Shown here: positions 16,838-24,861 of the stretch, piece after piece
Numbering within the stretch: position 1 is the stretch's first letter
How the letters are laid out: the number at the start of each line of letters is the position of its first letter
NCBI RefSeq assembly: GCF_026341125.1
Contig: NZ_JAPEOR010000002.1
Span: forward strand, 372,001-436,000
Reading direction: 5' to 3'
DNA: 64,000 nucleotides
From: Streptomyces sp. NBC_01142
GTDB taxonomy: Bacteria; Actinomycetota; Actinomycetes; Streptomycetales; Streptomycetaceae
Notes under the pieces: model-generated
Database searches by the model: none
What the model was told of the DNA's origin: nothing
What the model saw: only the letters and a program-made list of their open reading frames with translations
Translations under genes and position numbers: made by a program

Positions 16838-17368
16838 TCAGCTCGGCCGGTACTCCGCGTGCGGGATCGCACGTTCCCACGCCGCCTCATACGCCATGGC
16901 GTACTGCTTGGCGAGCGCCGGATCGTGACAGACCTCCATGCGCGGGCCGGTCCACTGACCGTCACCGCTGAAGTGGTGAAGGATCAAGGTCTGTTCGTCC
17001 ATGACCCAGCCGTCCAGCACAGGGAGCAGCAGATCACGGGCGCGAGAGCGAGGCAGCCAACGCACGTCCTCCCCCGCTGCGACGTTCGTGAACGTGCCGT
17101 CGTACTCATACCGCACGTAGTCGCTCAGCGGCTCGGAGACAACGCGCAGCCGCCGCATGACCACGCCTCGGCCGGTCGTCTCGGCCACGACGTCCAGCCA
17201 TGACCGCCACCACGACTCGCGGTCGTTCGGGTCGTACCGGTGCCCGTGCTGCCAGCGGAGGAACTCGGGGTCGTCCCTCATGTAGCTGTCCCGCATCTCA
17301 AGGTGCATCGCTGAGCGCTGCGCCATTGCGAGAGCTTCACGTACCGCTGTTGCCACCGTTGACCTCAC
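16838..17368 (-). CDS. DUF6879 family protein
   Basis: A 176-residue protein with the family features: a helix with SAMHLEMRDSY, ESWWRSWLDVVAETTGRGVVMRRLRVV, WLPRSRARDLLLPVLDGWVMDE and LILHHFSGDG. DUF6879 genes accompany XRE/DUF397 regulators in Streptomyces; their biochemical role is unknown. The GTG at 17368 keeps the conserved N-terminal helix and overlaps the upstream gene by 32 bp; an ATG at 17326 would give a 162-residue form starting just after that gene. Confidence 0.85.
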   Translation of the reverse strand: MRSTVATAVREALAMAQRSAMHLEMRDSYMRDDPEFLRWQHGHRYDPNDRESWWRSWLDVVAETTGRGVVMRRLRVVSEPLSDYVRYEYDGTFTNVAAGEDVRWLPRSRARDLLLPVLDGWVMDEQTLILHHFSGDGQWTGPRMEVCHDPALAKQYAMAYEAAWERAIPHAEYRPS

Positions 17369-17603
17369 TGTCGGGGCGGGGGATGAACTGGAGCATGTTT
17401 GCGGGCAGCCGGATCACGGTCTCGTGCTCCGGAACGTCGGTCGAGTGGCCCGGCACCGAGCCGACTTCCTGCGCCTGACGGACGGTCGCCTCGTCCGCCT
17501 TCCATGACTGGATGATCAGGTCTCCGGTCGTGTCGTCGAGCCAGATCGTGGGCGAGCCGTCGTCCGGGGTGTTCGGCCAAATCCCGAGGAACTTTAGGGC
17601 CAT
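17337..17603 (-). CDS. Small hypothetical protein preceding DUF6879
   Basis: 88 residues, starting MALKFLGIWPNTPDDGSPT. It has an acidic beta-rich first half (IWLDDTTGDLIIQSWKAD), a helix and the conserved HETVIRLPANMLQFIPRPD end. Homologous short proteins precede DUF6879 in many Streptomyces regulator cassettes. The ATG at 17603 has GAGGAG at 6 bases and was preferred to an upstream start that would add a non-conserved leader. It is the first gene of the element's unit; its promoter must lie in 17604-17844. Confidence 0.8.
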   Translation of the reverse strand: MALKFLGIWPNTPDDGSPTIWLDDTTGDLIIQSWKADEATVRQAQEVGSVPGHSTDVPEHETVIRLPANMLQFIPRPDSEVNGGNSGT

Positions 17604-17844
17604 TGGGCACTCCTCTAGCGAGTGGGTTGCACCAGCGTGCACGAGCCTCACGCTTCCGGCTGATCAGGGCAAGAGGGGAGCGGACGGCTCGGGCAGTTGG
17701 CCACGTGACCAACGCATGACCAACACCGGCCAGGAACGGGCAGAAACAGCAGGTGAGCATGACCAATCGCCTCAAGGTCCAAGGGGCCTCAGAGGGTGTG
17801 TTTCCGCAGGTCAGCTAACTAATGAGCTGGCGCCCGAGTGGAGA

Positions 17845-17870
17845 GTTCAAGTCCCCCCTCGGACACCAGC
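17845..17870 (+). repeat. attR: second copy of the 26-bp tRNA-Leu 3' sequence
   Basis: Identical to 14154-14179. Only T arm, acceptor 3' strand and CCA are present, so it is not a tRNA gene. It overlaps the 3' end of the leftward adenosine-kinase-like gene, whose stop codon lies inside it. Confidence 0.9.
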
Positions 17871-18851
17871 AAGATCCCCACGGAATCCCGTGGGGATCTT
17901 TGTGTATTCCTGGGTGCCGTGTGTCTCCAGTACGACCGCGGCGAGGGCGCAGCCGAAGCGGGCCGCCCGCTTGTGCGGCCACCCCCGTGCGACGCCCGCG
18001 AGGAAGCCGGCCCGGAAAGCGTCGCCCGCGCCGGTCGGGTCGGCGACGGTGTCCGGCGGGACGGCGGGTACGCGCACTGGCGGGGCGCCGGAGCCCGCCA
18101 GTCGGACACCGTCCGCGCCCAGCGTGGTGATCCAGGTGCCGACCCGGCCCAGCACCTCCCGCTCGCTCCATCCCGTCCGCTCGCGCAGCAGCGCGGCCTC
18201 GTAGGCGTTGGTGAAGAGGAAGCGGGCGCCGTGCACCAGCCGACGGGTCTGCGGGCGGTCCAGTCCGGCGAGTTGCTGGGAGGGGTCTGCCGCGAAGGGA
18301 AGCCCGAGGGACCGGCAGGCCTCGGTGTGCCTGAGCATCGCCTCGGGGTCGTCGGCGCCGATGAGGACGAGGTCGAGACCTCCGGTGCGCCGGGCGACCG
18401 CGGCGAGGTCGATCTCGCGGGCCTCGGCCATGGCGCCGGCGTAGAAGGTGGCGATCTGGTTCTGGTCGGTGTCCGTGGTGCAGACGAAGCGTGCGGTGTG
18501 CAGGGTTTCGCTGATACGGACCGAGGCGGTGTCGACGCCGACGGCCCGCAGGCGGGCGCCGTGGTCGGCGAAGTCCGCGCCGACGGCTCCGACGAGGGTG
18601 GGGCGATGCCCGAGGACGGCCAGACCGTACGCGATGTTGGCGGCCACTCCGCCCTGGTGGATCTCGAGCCGGTCGGCGAGGAAGGAGAGCGAGACATGCC
18701 GGAGCTGGTCGGCGAGGAGCTGGTCGGTGAAGCGGCCGGGGAAGGTCATCAGATGGTCGGTGGCGATGGAGCCGGTGACGGCGATCCGCATGCCGGGCCG
18801 GACGTCGGCCGGCACGTTGAGCCGGACGTCGGACGGGGTCTCGGATCGCAT
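17847..18851 (-). CDS. PfkB-family kinase resembling mycobacterial adenosine kinase, altered C-terminus
   Basis: From MRIAVTGSIATDHLMTFPGR onward the sequence follows M. tuberculosis adenosine kinase closely: LEIHQGGVAANIAYGLAVLG, ISETLHTARFVCTTD, ADPSQQLA, LFTNAYEA, and the PfkB signature DPTGAGDAFRAGFL with the catalytic Asp. It would make AMP from adenosine, the by-product of SAM-dependent methylation, matching its place behind metK. The ATG at 18851 follows the metK stop by one base (coupled start, 334 residues); 18791 would give the classical N-terminus (314). After GTQEY the usual 25-30 residue tail is replaced by KIPTGFRGDLAGVRGGT, encoded by the hairpin at 17871-17900 and the att repeat. 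Activity is uncertain. Confidence 0.85.
   Translation of the reverse strand: MRSETPSDVRLNVPADVRPGMRIAVTGSIATDHLMTFPGRFTDQLLADQLRHVSLSFLADRLEIHQGGVAANIAYGLAVLGHRPTLVGAVGADFADHGARLRAVGVDTASVRISETLHTARFVCTTDTDQNQIATFYAGAMAEAREIDLAAVARRTGGLDLVLIGADDPEAMLRHTEACRSLGLPFAADPSQQLAGLDRPQTRRLVHGARFLFTNAYEAALLRERTGWSEREVLGRVGTWITTLGADGVRLAGSGAPPVRVPAVPPDTVADPTGAGDAFRAGFLAGVARGWPHKRAARFGCALAAVVLETHGTQEYTKIPTGFRGDLAGVRGGT
17871..17900. terminator. 13-bp hairpin next to attR, probable original tRNA-Leu terminator
   Basis: AAGATCCCCACGG (17871-17883) pairs with 17888-17900 over a 4-base loop, followed by TGTGTATT. In the chromosome before integration it would have directly followed tRNA-Leu. It now also encodes part of the kinase C-terminus on the other strand. 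Confidence 0.75.
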
Positions 18852-18852
18852 G

Positions 18853-20016
18853 TCAGATTCCCGCCGCCCGGCGCAGGGCGTCCGCACGGTCGGTGCGTTC
18901 CCAGGTGAAGTCGGGGAGTTCGCGGCCGAAGTGTCCGTACGCAGCCGTCCGCGCGTAGATGGGGCGCAGCAGGTCGAGGTCGCGGATGAGCGCGGCCGGG
19001 CGGAGGTCGAAGACCTCGGTGACGGCCTTTTCGATGACGGGCTGGGCGACCACCGCGGTCTCGAAGGTCTCGACGAACAGGCCCACGGGTTCGGCGACGC
19101 CGATGGCGTACGCGACCTGGACCTCGCAGCGGCGGGCGAGTCCGGCCGCGACCACGTTCTTGGCGACCCAGCGCATCGCGTACGCCGCGCTGCGGTCCAC
19201 CTTGGACGGGTCCTTGCCGGAGAACGCGCCGCCCCCGTGGCGGGCCATCCCACCGTACGTATCGACGATGATCTTCCGGCCGGTCACTCCCGCATCGCCC
19301 ATGGGACCGCCGATCTCGAACCGCCCCGTCGGGTTGACCAGCAGGCGGTAGCCGTCGGTCTCCAGCTTGGTTCCCTCGTCGGCCAGTTCGCCCAGGACGT
19401 GTTCCACGACCGAGCGGCGGATGTCGGGGGTGAGCAGGGTGTCCAGGTCGATGCCCGGGGCGTGCTGCGAGGAGACGACGACGGTGTTGAGCCGGGACGG
19501 GCGGCGGCCCAGGTATTCGACAGTCACCTGGGTCTTGCCGTCGGGGCGCAGATAGGGGACGGTCCCGTCCCCGCGGACCTCCGCGAGACGGCGCGCGAAG
19601 CGGTGCGCGAGGTGGATCGGCAGGGGCATCAGCTCCGGGGTCTCGTCGCAGGCGTACCCGAACATCAGGCCCTGGTCGCCCGCTCCCCCGGTGTCGACGC
19701 CCTGCGCGATGTCCGGCGACTGCGCGCCGATAGACACCGAGACCCCGCACGAGGCTCCGTCGAAGCCCTTCGAGGAGGAGTCGTAGCCGATCTCGAGGAT
19801 CTTGTTCCGTACCAGGGTGGGCACGTCGGCGTGGGCGGTGGTGCTGACCTCGCCCGCGATATGCACCTGGCCGGTGGTGATCAGGGTCTCGATGGCGACC
19901 CTGGCGTGCGGGTCGTCCGCGAGGAGGGCGTCGAGCAGGGTGTCGCTGATCTGGTCGGCGATCTTGTCGGGGTGGCCCTCGGTGACGGACTCCGAGGTGA
20001 ACAGACGACGTGACAT
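18853..20016 (-). CDS. metK: S-adenosylmethionine synthetase (extra, cluster-linked copy)
   Basis: A 387-residue MAT that makes SAM from methionine and ATP. All key motifs are present: [13 protein letters not shown] at the N-terminus, [35 protein letters not shown], and [19 protein letters not shown]. The ATG at 20016 starts the canonical [14 protein letters not shown]; the frame continues upstream through a tandem repeat that is not coding. The housekeeping metK of Streptomyces normally lies near primosome and pyrimidine genes (from memory), so this looks like a second, dedicated copy. It is preceded by the CPBP gene (73-bp gap) and followed after one base by the adenosine-kinase-like gene. 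Confidence 0.95.
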   Translation of the reverse strand: MSRRLFTSESVTEGHPDKIADQISDTLLDALLADDPHARVAIETLITTGQVHIAGEVSTTAHADVPTLVRNKILEIGYDSSSKGFDGASCGVSVSIGAQSPDIAQGVDTGGAGDQGLMFGYACDETPELMPLPIHLAHRFARRLAEVRGDGTVPYLRPDGKTQVTVEYLGRRPSRLNTVVVSSQHAPGIDLDTLLTPDIRRSVVEHVLGELADEGTKLETDGYRLLVNPTGRFEIGGPMGDAGVTGRKIIVDTYGGMARHGGGAFSGKDPSKVDRSAAYAMRWVAKNVVAAGLARRCEVQVAYAIGVAEPVGLFVETFETAVVAQPVIEKAVTEVFDLRPAALIRDLDLLRPIYARTAAYGHFGRELPDFTWERTDRADALRRAAGI

Positions 20017-20033
20017 CAACTCATCCCATCGGT

Positions 20034-20087
20034 GGTCGGGCTGTGGTGAGTGGTCGGGCTGTGGTGAGTGCTCGGACTGCGGTGCGT
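20034..20087. repeat. 18-bp tandem repeat, three units, in the metK leader
   Basis: Two identical units GGTCGGGCTGTGGTGAGT (20034-20051, 20052-20069) and a variant at 20070-20087, filling the gap between the CPBP stop codon and metK. Could be a regulator-binding array or simply expanded spacer. Confidence 0.8.
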
Positions 20088-20089
20088 GC

Positions 20090-20812
20090 TCAGAGCGGGA
20101 CGGCGACGGCCCCGAGCAGCAGGAGATTGCAGGCCCCCTGCGCGCATGCGCAGGCGAGGGCGGATCCGGTGACGGCACGGCAGACGCCGAGCGCCAGACC
20201 CATCAGAAAGACGGAGGGCAGTACGCCGCAGATCACTCTGAGGTTCAGCGGGTTGAGGCCGTAGTCGCCCAGGTGCACGAGCGACCAGCCGAGCGCGGTC
20301 ACGACGATCGCCGTGTAGGTGCCGCGCTGTTGCTCGACGGCCCGGTACAGGACGCCGCGGTAGCAGACCTCCTCGACGACGGGGACCAGGACGCCGAGGC
20401 ACAGCAGCATCGCCGCCGTGCCCAGCATGGGGACGCCCGGCACCAGGTCCTCGAAGAGCCGGGGGACCCACACGGTCCAGTTGTCGTCGCCGTCGCCGAA
20501 GGCCGCCCGGGTGGCGAAGTACGTCTGTGCGTACACCAGCGCGACCAGCGTCGTGCCCACCACCGCGGGGAGCGGGGCGAACCGGCACACGCCCGCCGCC
20601 GCCCACTCCTGGCGGGGCAGTGCGAGCAGGACGGCGGCGCTCAGCGCGACGGAGAGCACCATCAGCGGGAAGGCGAACGCGCCGGCGACCCGGACCACCG
20701 CGAGCACCGCGAAGAGCGCGGCGGCCGAGGCGAGCGGGAAGGCCGCATGGTGGCGGCGCAGCCGGGCGAGCGCGCCGGGACGGGCCTGCGCCCGGTGCTT
20801 CGTGGTGGCCAT
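20090..20812 (-). CDS. CPBP-family intramembrane glutamic endopeptidase homologue
   Basis: A 240-residue polytopic membrane protein (about 7-8 hydrophobic segments) of the CPBP/Rce1 family. Motif 1 is [15 protein letters not shown] (EExxxR), motif 2 is [13 protein letters not shown]. The third motif, usually HxxxN/B, reads AQGACN with Gln for His, so catalysis may be altered. Family members process prenylated or small membrane peptides, or confer bacteriocin immunity. It follows the MMPL gene by 6 bp and belongs to the leftward operon; maturation or immunity for the cluster product is speculation. Confidence 0.85.
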   Translation of the reverse strand: MATTKHRAQARPGALARLRRHHAAFPLASAAALFAVLAVVRVAGAFAFPLMVLSVALSAAVLLALPRQEWAAAGVCRFAPLPAVVGTTLVALVYAQTYFATRAAFGDGDDNWTVWVPRLFEDLVPGVPMLGTAAMLLCLGVLVPVVEEVCYRGVLYRAVEQQRGTYTAIVVTALGWSLVHLGDYGLNPLNLRVICGVLPSVFLMGLALGVCRAVTGSALACACAQGACNLLLLGAVAVPL

Positions 20813-20818
20813 GGCGGA

Positions 20819-23392
20819 TCACCCCGGCGCCTTCTGCCGCGACCGGCCGAAGCTGGGCATCCACCAGTTGTACTTGCGGAAGAGCAGCAGGGTCGCCGGC
20901 ACGAAGAGCATGCGGATCAGGGTGGCGTCGAGCAGGACGGCGAGGCCGAGCCCGGCTCCGTACTCCTGGAGCATCAGGGTGGAGGACAGGGCCATCGTGC
21001 CGAGGCTTCCGGCCATGACCAGGCCGGCGGCGTTGATCACGCGCCCGGTGTCCACCACCGCCTGAAGGGTGGCTTCCTCCTGGGACAGGCCGCTGCGGGC
21101 CAGGTCGCGTACGCGGGTGACGAGGAAGATCTCGTAGTCCATCCCGAGGCCCATCATCAGGACCGTGAGGAAGATCGGCAGATCGTCGATGATCGCCTCG
21201 CCGCGCCAGTGGTGGAAGATCAGTACGGTCAGGCCCACCGCCCAGACATTGCTCAGCATGATCGTGCCGATCAACCGGATCGGGACGAGCAGCGAGCGCA
21301 GCGCGATGACCAGCATCACGAACACGCCGATACTGACGAGCACGACCATCTGCCAGAAGCTGCGGCTCAGGGCGGAGCCGTACTGGCGGTCCACCTGGGT
21401 CGCGCCGCCGACATCCAGTTCTCCGACGGTGCTGCGCGCCGCGGCGGTCACTTTCTCCACGCGCTGTACGGCCGCGGCCGCGCCGGGTGAGTACGGATCG
21501 TCCTCGAGGGCGACGACGAACCGCAGGGAGCCGTCGCGGGCGACGTAGTCGTCGCGCAGGCTCTGGGGCATGGCTGCGACCTCGTCCGCCGTCCACCGGG
21601 TGCCGAAGGGATGGGTGGCGGAGTCGACGGAGGCGACGCCCTTCGTCGCGGCGAGCTGGTCGGTCAGCCGGGCCACCGCCTGCTGTCCGTCGGCCGAGAG
21701 TGCTCCCTTGTCCACGGTCCCGGCCGCGGAGGCGCCGACCACGACGGTGGGAAGCACCGCGGCGTCCCCCCACCGTTCGGCGACCGTCTCGAAGCCGTCC
21801 CGGGAGTCGGTGGCGGGGCTGAGTGCGACGGGGTCCGCCGTGGAGCGGCTGTCGGCCACGACCAGTGCGAACGGCACGGTCACGGCGAGGAATACGACGA
21901 CGATCGCCACCTTGCGGCGGCGGGCGAACTCGGCGGTGCGGCGCAGATGGCGCCCCACGGCGCCGGTGTGTTCCAGGTCGGACAGCGGTGCGCGTCCCAG
22001 GGCGAAGAAGCGGTCGCCGAGCAGGACCAGCAGGCAGGGGGTGAGAGTGAGGGCGGCGGCCAGCACGATGGGGATGCCGAGGAGCCCGCCGTAGCCGAGC
22101 GGCGGAATCCAGTCGACCGGCGACAGCAGCGTCGCACCGAAGGCCAGTGCCACGGCGATGGCGGCCAGCAGCATGCTCTCGCCCGCGTGCACCGTGGCCT
22201 GGACGGCGGCTTCGCGGGGGGCGCGGCCCGCCAGCCGCTCCTGCCGGTATCGGGAGGAGAGCAGCATGCTGTAGTCGACGCCCGCGCCCAGCATCACGAA
22301 CGTCATGATGGTGACGGTGAACTGAGTGAGCGTCACTTCCTTGCCGAGCAGATAGAGCGCCGCCTGGCTGACGTTCATCGCGAGCCCGATGACGACCAGG
22401 GTGAGGACGGCGGGCACGATGGCGCGGAAGAAGAGCAGCAGGACGACGAAGATGATGACGTACGCCACCGACTCCATCAGAGCGTTGTCGGACTCGGCCT
22501 TCTCGTAGGTGTCGTGGATGAGTGCGAGCTCACCGGTGACATGGACCTCGGCCTGTCCGCCCAGGCCCGCCTTGTCGAGGAGTTCGCCGGCGGAGTCGCG
22601 CAGGCCCTCGACATCGGGGTCGTTGCCCGCCTCGGCGGTGTAGCTGACGGATGCCAGTGCCGCTGTGCCGTCCTCGGCGATCAGTCGCGCGGCGGCTTCC
22701 TCCGGTACGTCGAGCGGGAAGTTCTGCCAGTCGGTTCCGGCCGCGAACGCCCCTGCGATACGGGAGACGGCCGCGGCGTCCCGGGCGGTGACGGCCGCGC
22801 GCGCCGGGCCTTCCAGCGGGGCCGGTACCCGGCCCTGGGCGATCTCCCGGTCGATGAATTCGCGTCTGGATCCGGCATCCCCCGCCGGTGCCTGTGCGTC
22901 TGCTCTCGCGCGGATACCGGTGAGGAACTGCGCGGTCGCGTCCCGGTGGAGGGTGAAGGCGGACGAGGAGCGCTCAACCTCCCCGTCCTTCTGCAGGGCG
23001 GCGATGGTGGTGTCCAACTCGGCCAGGAACCGGCGCACTTCGGGTGTGTTGACCCGGTCGGCTTCGAGGACGAGGACGACCTCGCGCTGCGAGCGGTGCG
23101 GGAAGGACGTGGCCGTCAGTTCCTCGGCGCGTGCGCTGCTGGTGCCGGGCACGACCTTGGACGCGCCCTGGTCGGTGAGGACGGAGGTCAGCTGGAGGGC
23201 GAAGGGCGTACAGAGCGCGATCAGCACCGCCCACACCAGGATCACCGTCTTGGGGCGGGAGGTGATCCGCTGCGCGAATCGGAGCAGTACGCGCTGGACT
23301 GCGGCCGGGGGCGGCCCCGTTGGCCGCGTACCGCCCGGCCCGGTGTCCGGGGCGGGCGCGGCCGGCAGGCCTTGCTTGGTCGGGTTCGTCAT
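20819..23392 (-). CDS. MMPL-family (RND superfamily) exporter
   Basis: An 857-residue inner-membrane transporter with the two-fold MMPL layout. TM1 (TVILVWAVLIALCTPFAL) precedes a large periplasmic loop, five helices follow, then a second loop and five helices. Both proton-relay signatures are present: GAGVDYSMLLSSRYRQE in the first half and GLGMDYEIFLVTRVRDL in the second. Actinobacterial MMPLs export lipids, glycolipids and lipid-linked metabolites. Its start overlaps the methyltransferase stop by 4 bp, so it is an integral part of the operon and probably exports the product. An N-terminal Pro/Gly-rich segment of about 30 residues is cytoplasmic. Confidence 0.95.
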   Translation of the reverse strand: MTNPTKQGLPAAPAPDTGPGGTRPTGPPPAAVQRVLLRFAQRITSRPKTVILVWAVLIALCTPFALQLTSVLTDQGASKVVPGTSSARAEELTATSFPHRSQREVVLVLEADRVNTPEVRRFLAELDTTIAALQKDGEVERSSSAFTLHRDATAQFLTGIRARADAQAPAGDAGSRREFIDREIAQGRVPAPLEGPARAAVTARDAAAVSRIAGAFAAGTDWQNFPLDVPEEAAARLIAEDGTAALASVSYTAEAGNDPDVEGLRDSAGELLDKAGLGGQAEVHVTGELALIHDTYEKAESDNALMESVAYVIIFVVLLLFFRAIVPAVLTLVVIGLAMNVSQAALYLLGKEVTLTQFTVTIMTFVMLGAGVDYSMLLSSRYRQERLAGRAPREAAVQATVHAGESMLLAAIAVALAFGATLLSPVDWIPPLGYGGLLGIPIVLAAALTLTPCLLVLLGDRFFALGRAPLSDLEHTGAVGRHLRRTAEFARRRKVAIVVVFLAVTVPFALVVADSRSTADPVALSPATDSRDGFETVAERWGDAAVLPTVVVGASAAGTVDKGALSADGQQAVARLTDQLAATKGVASVDSATHPFGTRWTADEVAAMPQSLRDDYVARDGSLRFVVALEDDPYSPGAAAAVQRVEKVTAAARSTVGELDVGGATQVDRQYGSALSRSFWQMVVLVSIGVFVMLVIALRSLLVPIRLIGTIMLSNVWAVGLTVLIFHHWRGEAIIDDLPIFLTVLMMGLGMDYEIFLVTRVRDLARSGLSQEEATLQAVVDTGRVINAAGLVMAGSLGTMALSSTLMLQEYGAGLGLAVLLDATLIRMLFVPATLLLFRKYNWWMPSFGRSRQKAPG

Positions 23393-24321
23393 ACGACCGA
23401 TGCCTCCTCGCCCACGGCCCGGCGGCGGGCGGCCGCGCTGTCGGCCTGTTTGGTGCCGGTGACCACGACGAAGGTGTGCTGGATGTCGAGGACGCCGTGC
23501 CGGGCGAGGTGTTCACGCAGTCCGGCGGCGATACGGTCCAGGACCAGCTGTTCGCGGTCGCTGTCGACGGCGGTCTTGAAACCGGCCGCGGCCCCGGAGC
23601 GCTGGACCCATTCGACGGCTTGCTCGGGGGTGTGGGCGGGGATGGTCTGTGCACCGTCGCGTCGGCTGTCGACCGTCAGCCCCGCCTTGATGAACCAGCG
23701 CGCGACGGTCGCCGCGTCCTTGGGGAGCGTGACCCGGATCAGGCCGGTCAGCAGGGAGGGGTCGTCGGCGAAGATCCGCTCGAGGCGTTCGGTGAGCGCC
23801 CGGTGGGCGTCGGCACGGGTCTCGATGACGACGACGCGGCCGCCGGGGCGCAGTACCCGCTCGATCTGGGTGAGCAGCCGGGTCGGCTTGGTGTAGCAGA
23901 TGGCCCAGCCGACGACGACCAGGTCGGCGCTGTCCGAGGGCCGGGACTCGATGAAGGTGTCCATGTCGCCCTCGGAGAGCTCCACGTGCAGACCGGGGGC
24001 GGCGTCGGCCAGGGGAAGGACCTTGTCCTTGGCGACCTGCAGCATCCCGGGCGACTTGTCGACGGCGTACACCGCGCCGCTGCCGTTCAGCCGCCGTACG
24101 ACCTCCTCCGTCAAGTGGCCGGTGCCGCAGGCCAGTTCCACGACAGTGTCCCCGGGGGTGACGGGCACGGTGTCGAGGGCCTCTATCGAGTGCTTGCCCA
24201 TCACCGGGCTGAAGAAGGTGTCGTAGTCCCCACTGGCGGCGTCGTAGTCCGCCGTGGGATCGGCATGTGCCTTGTTGATCGCGAGGCGCAGTGCTCGTGC
24301 GGCCAGTCGTACGCGTGACAT
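23389..24321 (-). CDS. Class I SAM-dependent methyltransferase
   Basis: A 310-residue Rossmann methyltransferase. Motif I is VVELACGTGHLTEEV (residues about 60-74), the acidic end of strand 2 is in VYAVDKSPGML, motif II/III are in DLVVVGWAICY and VLRPGGRVVVIETR. A C-terminal part of about 100 residues (helical, HTPEQAVEWVQRSGAAAG) is likely the substrate cap. The substrate is not predictable; an amine or hydroxyl of the oxoamine synthase product is the natural guess. It lies 12 bp after the small membrane protein and overlaps the MMPL gene by 4 bp. Confidence 0.92.
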   Translation of the reverse strand: MSRVRLAARALRLAINKAHADPTADYDAASGDYDTFFSPVMGKHSIEALDTVPVTPGDTVVELACGTGHLTEEVVRRLNGSGAVYAVDKSPGMLQVAKDKVLPLADAAPGLHVELSEGDMDTFIESRPSDSADLVVVGWAICYTKPTRLLTQIERVLRPGGRVVVIETRADAHRALTERLERIFADDPSLLTGLIRVTLPKDAATVARWFIKAGLTVDSRRDGAQTIPAHTPEQAVEWVQRSGAAAGFKTAVDSDREQLVLDRIAAGLREHLARHGVLDIQHTFVVVTGTKQADSAAARRRAVGEEASVV

Positions 24322-24333
24322 GTGCGGGCTCCT

Positions 24334-24861
24334 TCATGAGGACGAACGGGCAGGGGCGGCCGAGCGGGCGAGGTGGAGCAGTGCGCCCGTACAGGCGAGG
24401 ACGCTTGCGGCGGCGCGGGCCTCGGCCAGGCAGAGGGCGCCGGCCGCGCATCCGGCTGCCGCGCCGGCGAGCAGCACGGTGATGTGTACGGCGGCCGGGC
24501 CGGGGCCGGCCGTTCCCCGGGCCGGTTCGGCGGCCGGCCCGGGGAACAGGAGGGAGACCGCGACGAGCGCGGTGGCGAATGCGCAGACCGCGAGGACGGT
24601 CAGGGTGGCGGCCGTCTGCTGCGGGCGCGGACACGGTACGGCCGCGCCGAGCAGCAGCAGACCCGCCGCGACCGGCATCCGCCGGGTGCGGTCCTCGAGC
24701 CGGTCCGCGGCCGCGCGGGCGGTCAGGGCGCCCGCGGCGAGCGCCAGGACCAGTACCAGGAACGTCAGCCCCACGAGGCTCGGGGTGGCGACCGGCGCCG
24801 GGAACGCGACCGGGGACACCCCCGCCGCGATCCCCGTGACCGGCAGGGCTGTGCGGGTCAT
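24334..24861 (-). CDS. Small polytopic membrane protein of unknown function
   Basis: 175 residues with about five hydrophobic segments rich in Ala, Leu and Val (LVGLTFLVLVLALAAGALTA, AAGLLLLGAAVPC, LTVLAVCAFATALVAVSLLF, AVHITVLLAGAAAGCAAGAL, VLACTGALLHL). No family motif is recognised. The ATG at 24861 overlaps the oxoamine synthase stop (ATGA), so co-translation is likely. It could be a transport partner of the MMPL protein or a membrane anchor for the methyltransferase; both are guesses. Confidence 0.75.
   Translation of the reverse strand: MTRTALPVTGIAAGVSPVAFPAPVATPSLVGLTFLVLVLALAAGALTARAAADRLEDRTRRMPVAAGLLLLGAAVPCPRPQQTAATLTVLAVCAFATALVAVSLLFPGPAAEPARGTAGPGPAAVHITVLLAGAAAGCAAGALCLAEARAAASVLACTGALLHLARSAAPARSSS

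Larger units (their letters stand above)
14154..17870. mobile_element. Decayed integrative element at tRNA-Leu, about 3.7 kb
   Basis: The tRNA 3' end is duplicated exactly for 26 bp at 14154-14179 and 17845-17870, the hallmark of site-specific integration by a tyrosine recombinase. Inside, a truncated integrase gene lies next to the left repeat, as expected, followed by seven short leftward genes: zinc-ribbon, DUF397, DUF7848-like, unknown, XRE/DUF5753, DUF6879 and an 88-residue protein. No rep, tra or structural genes remain, so this is an internally deleted remnant of an AICE or phage. The missing N-terminal two-thirds of the integrase shows one edge of the deletion near 14660. Confidence 0.85.

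Noticed and set aside
17845..17870. A second tRNA-Leu gene
   Set aside because: Only the T arm, 3' acceptor strand and CCA are present; D arm, anticodon arm and 5' acceptor strand are missing.
20017..20178. N-terminal extension of metK through [14 protein letters not shown]
   Set aside because: The extension is coded by the 18-bp tandem repeat and overlaps the CPBP gene; MetK proteins start at [14 protein letters not shown].
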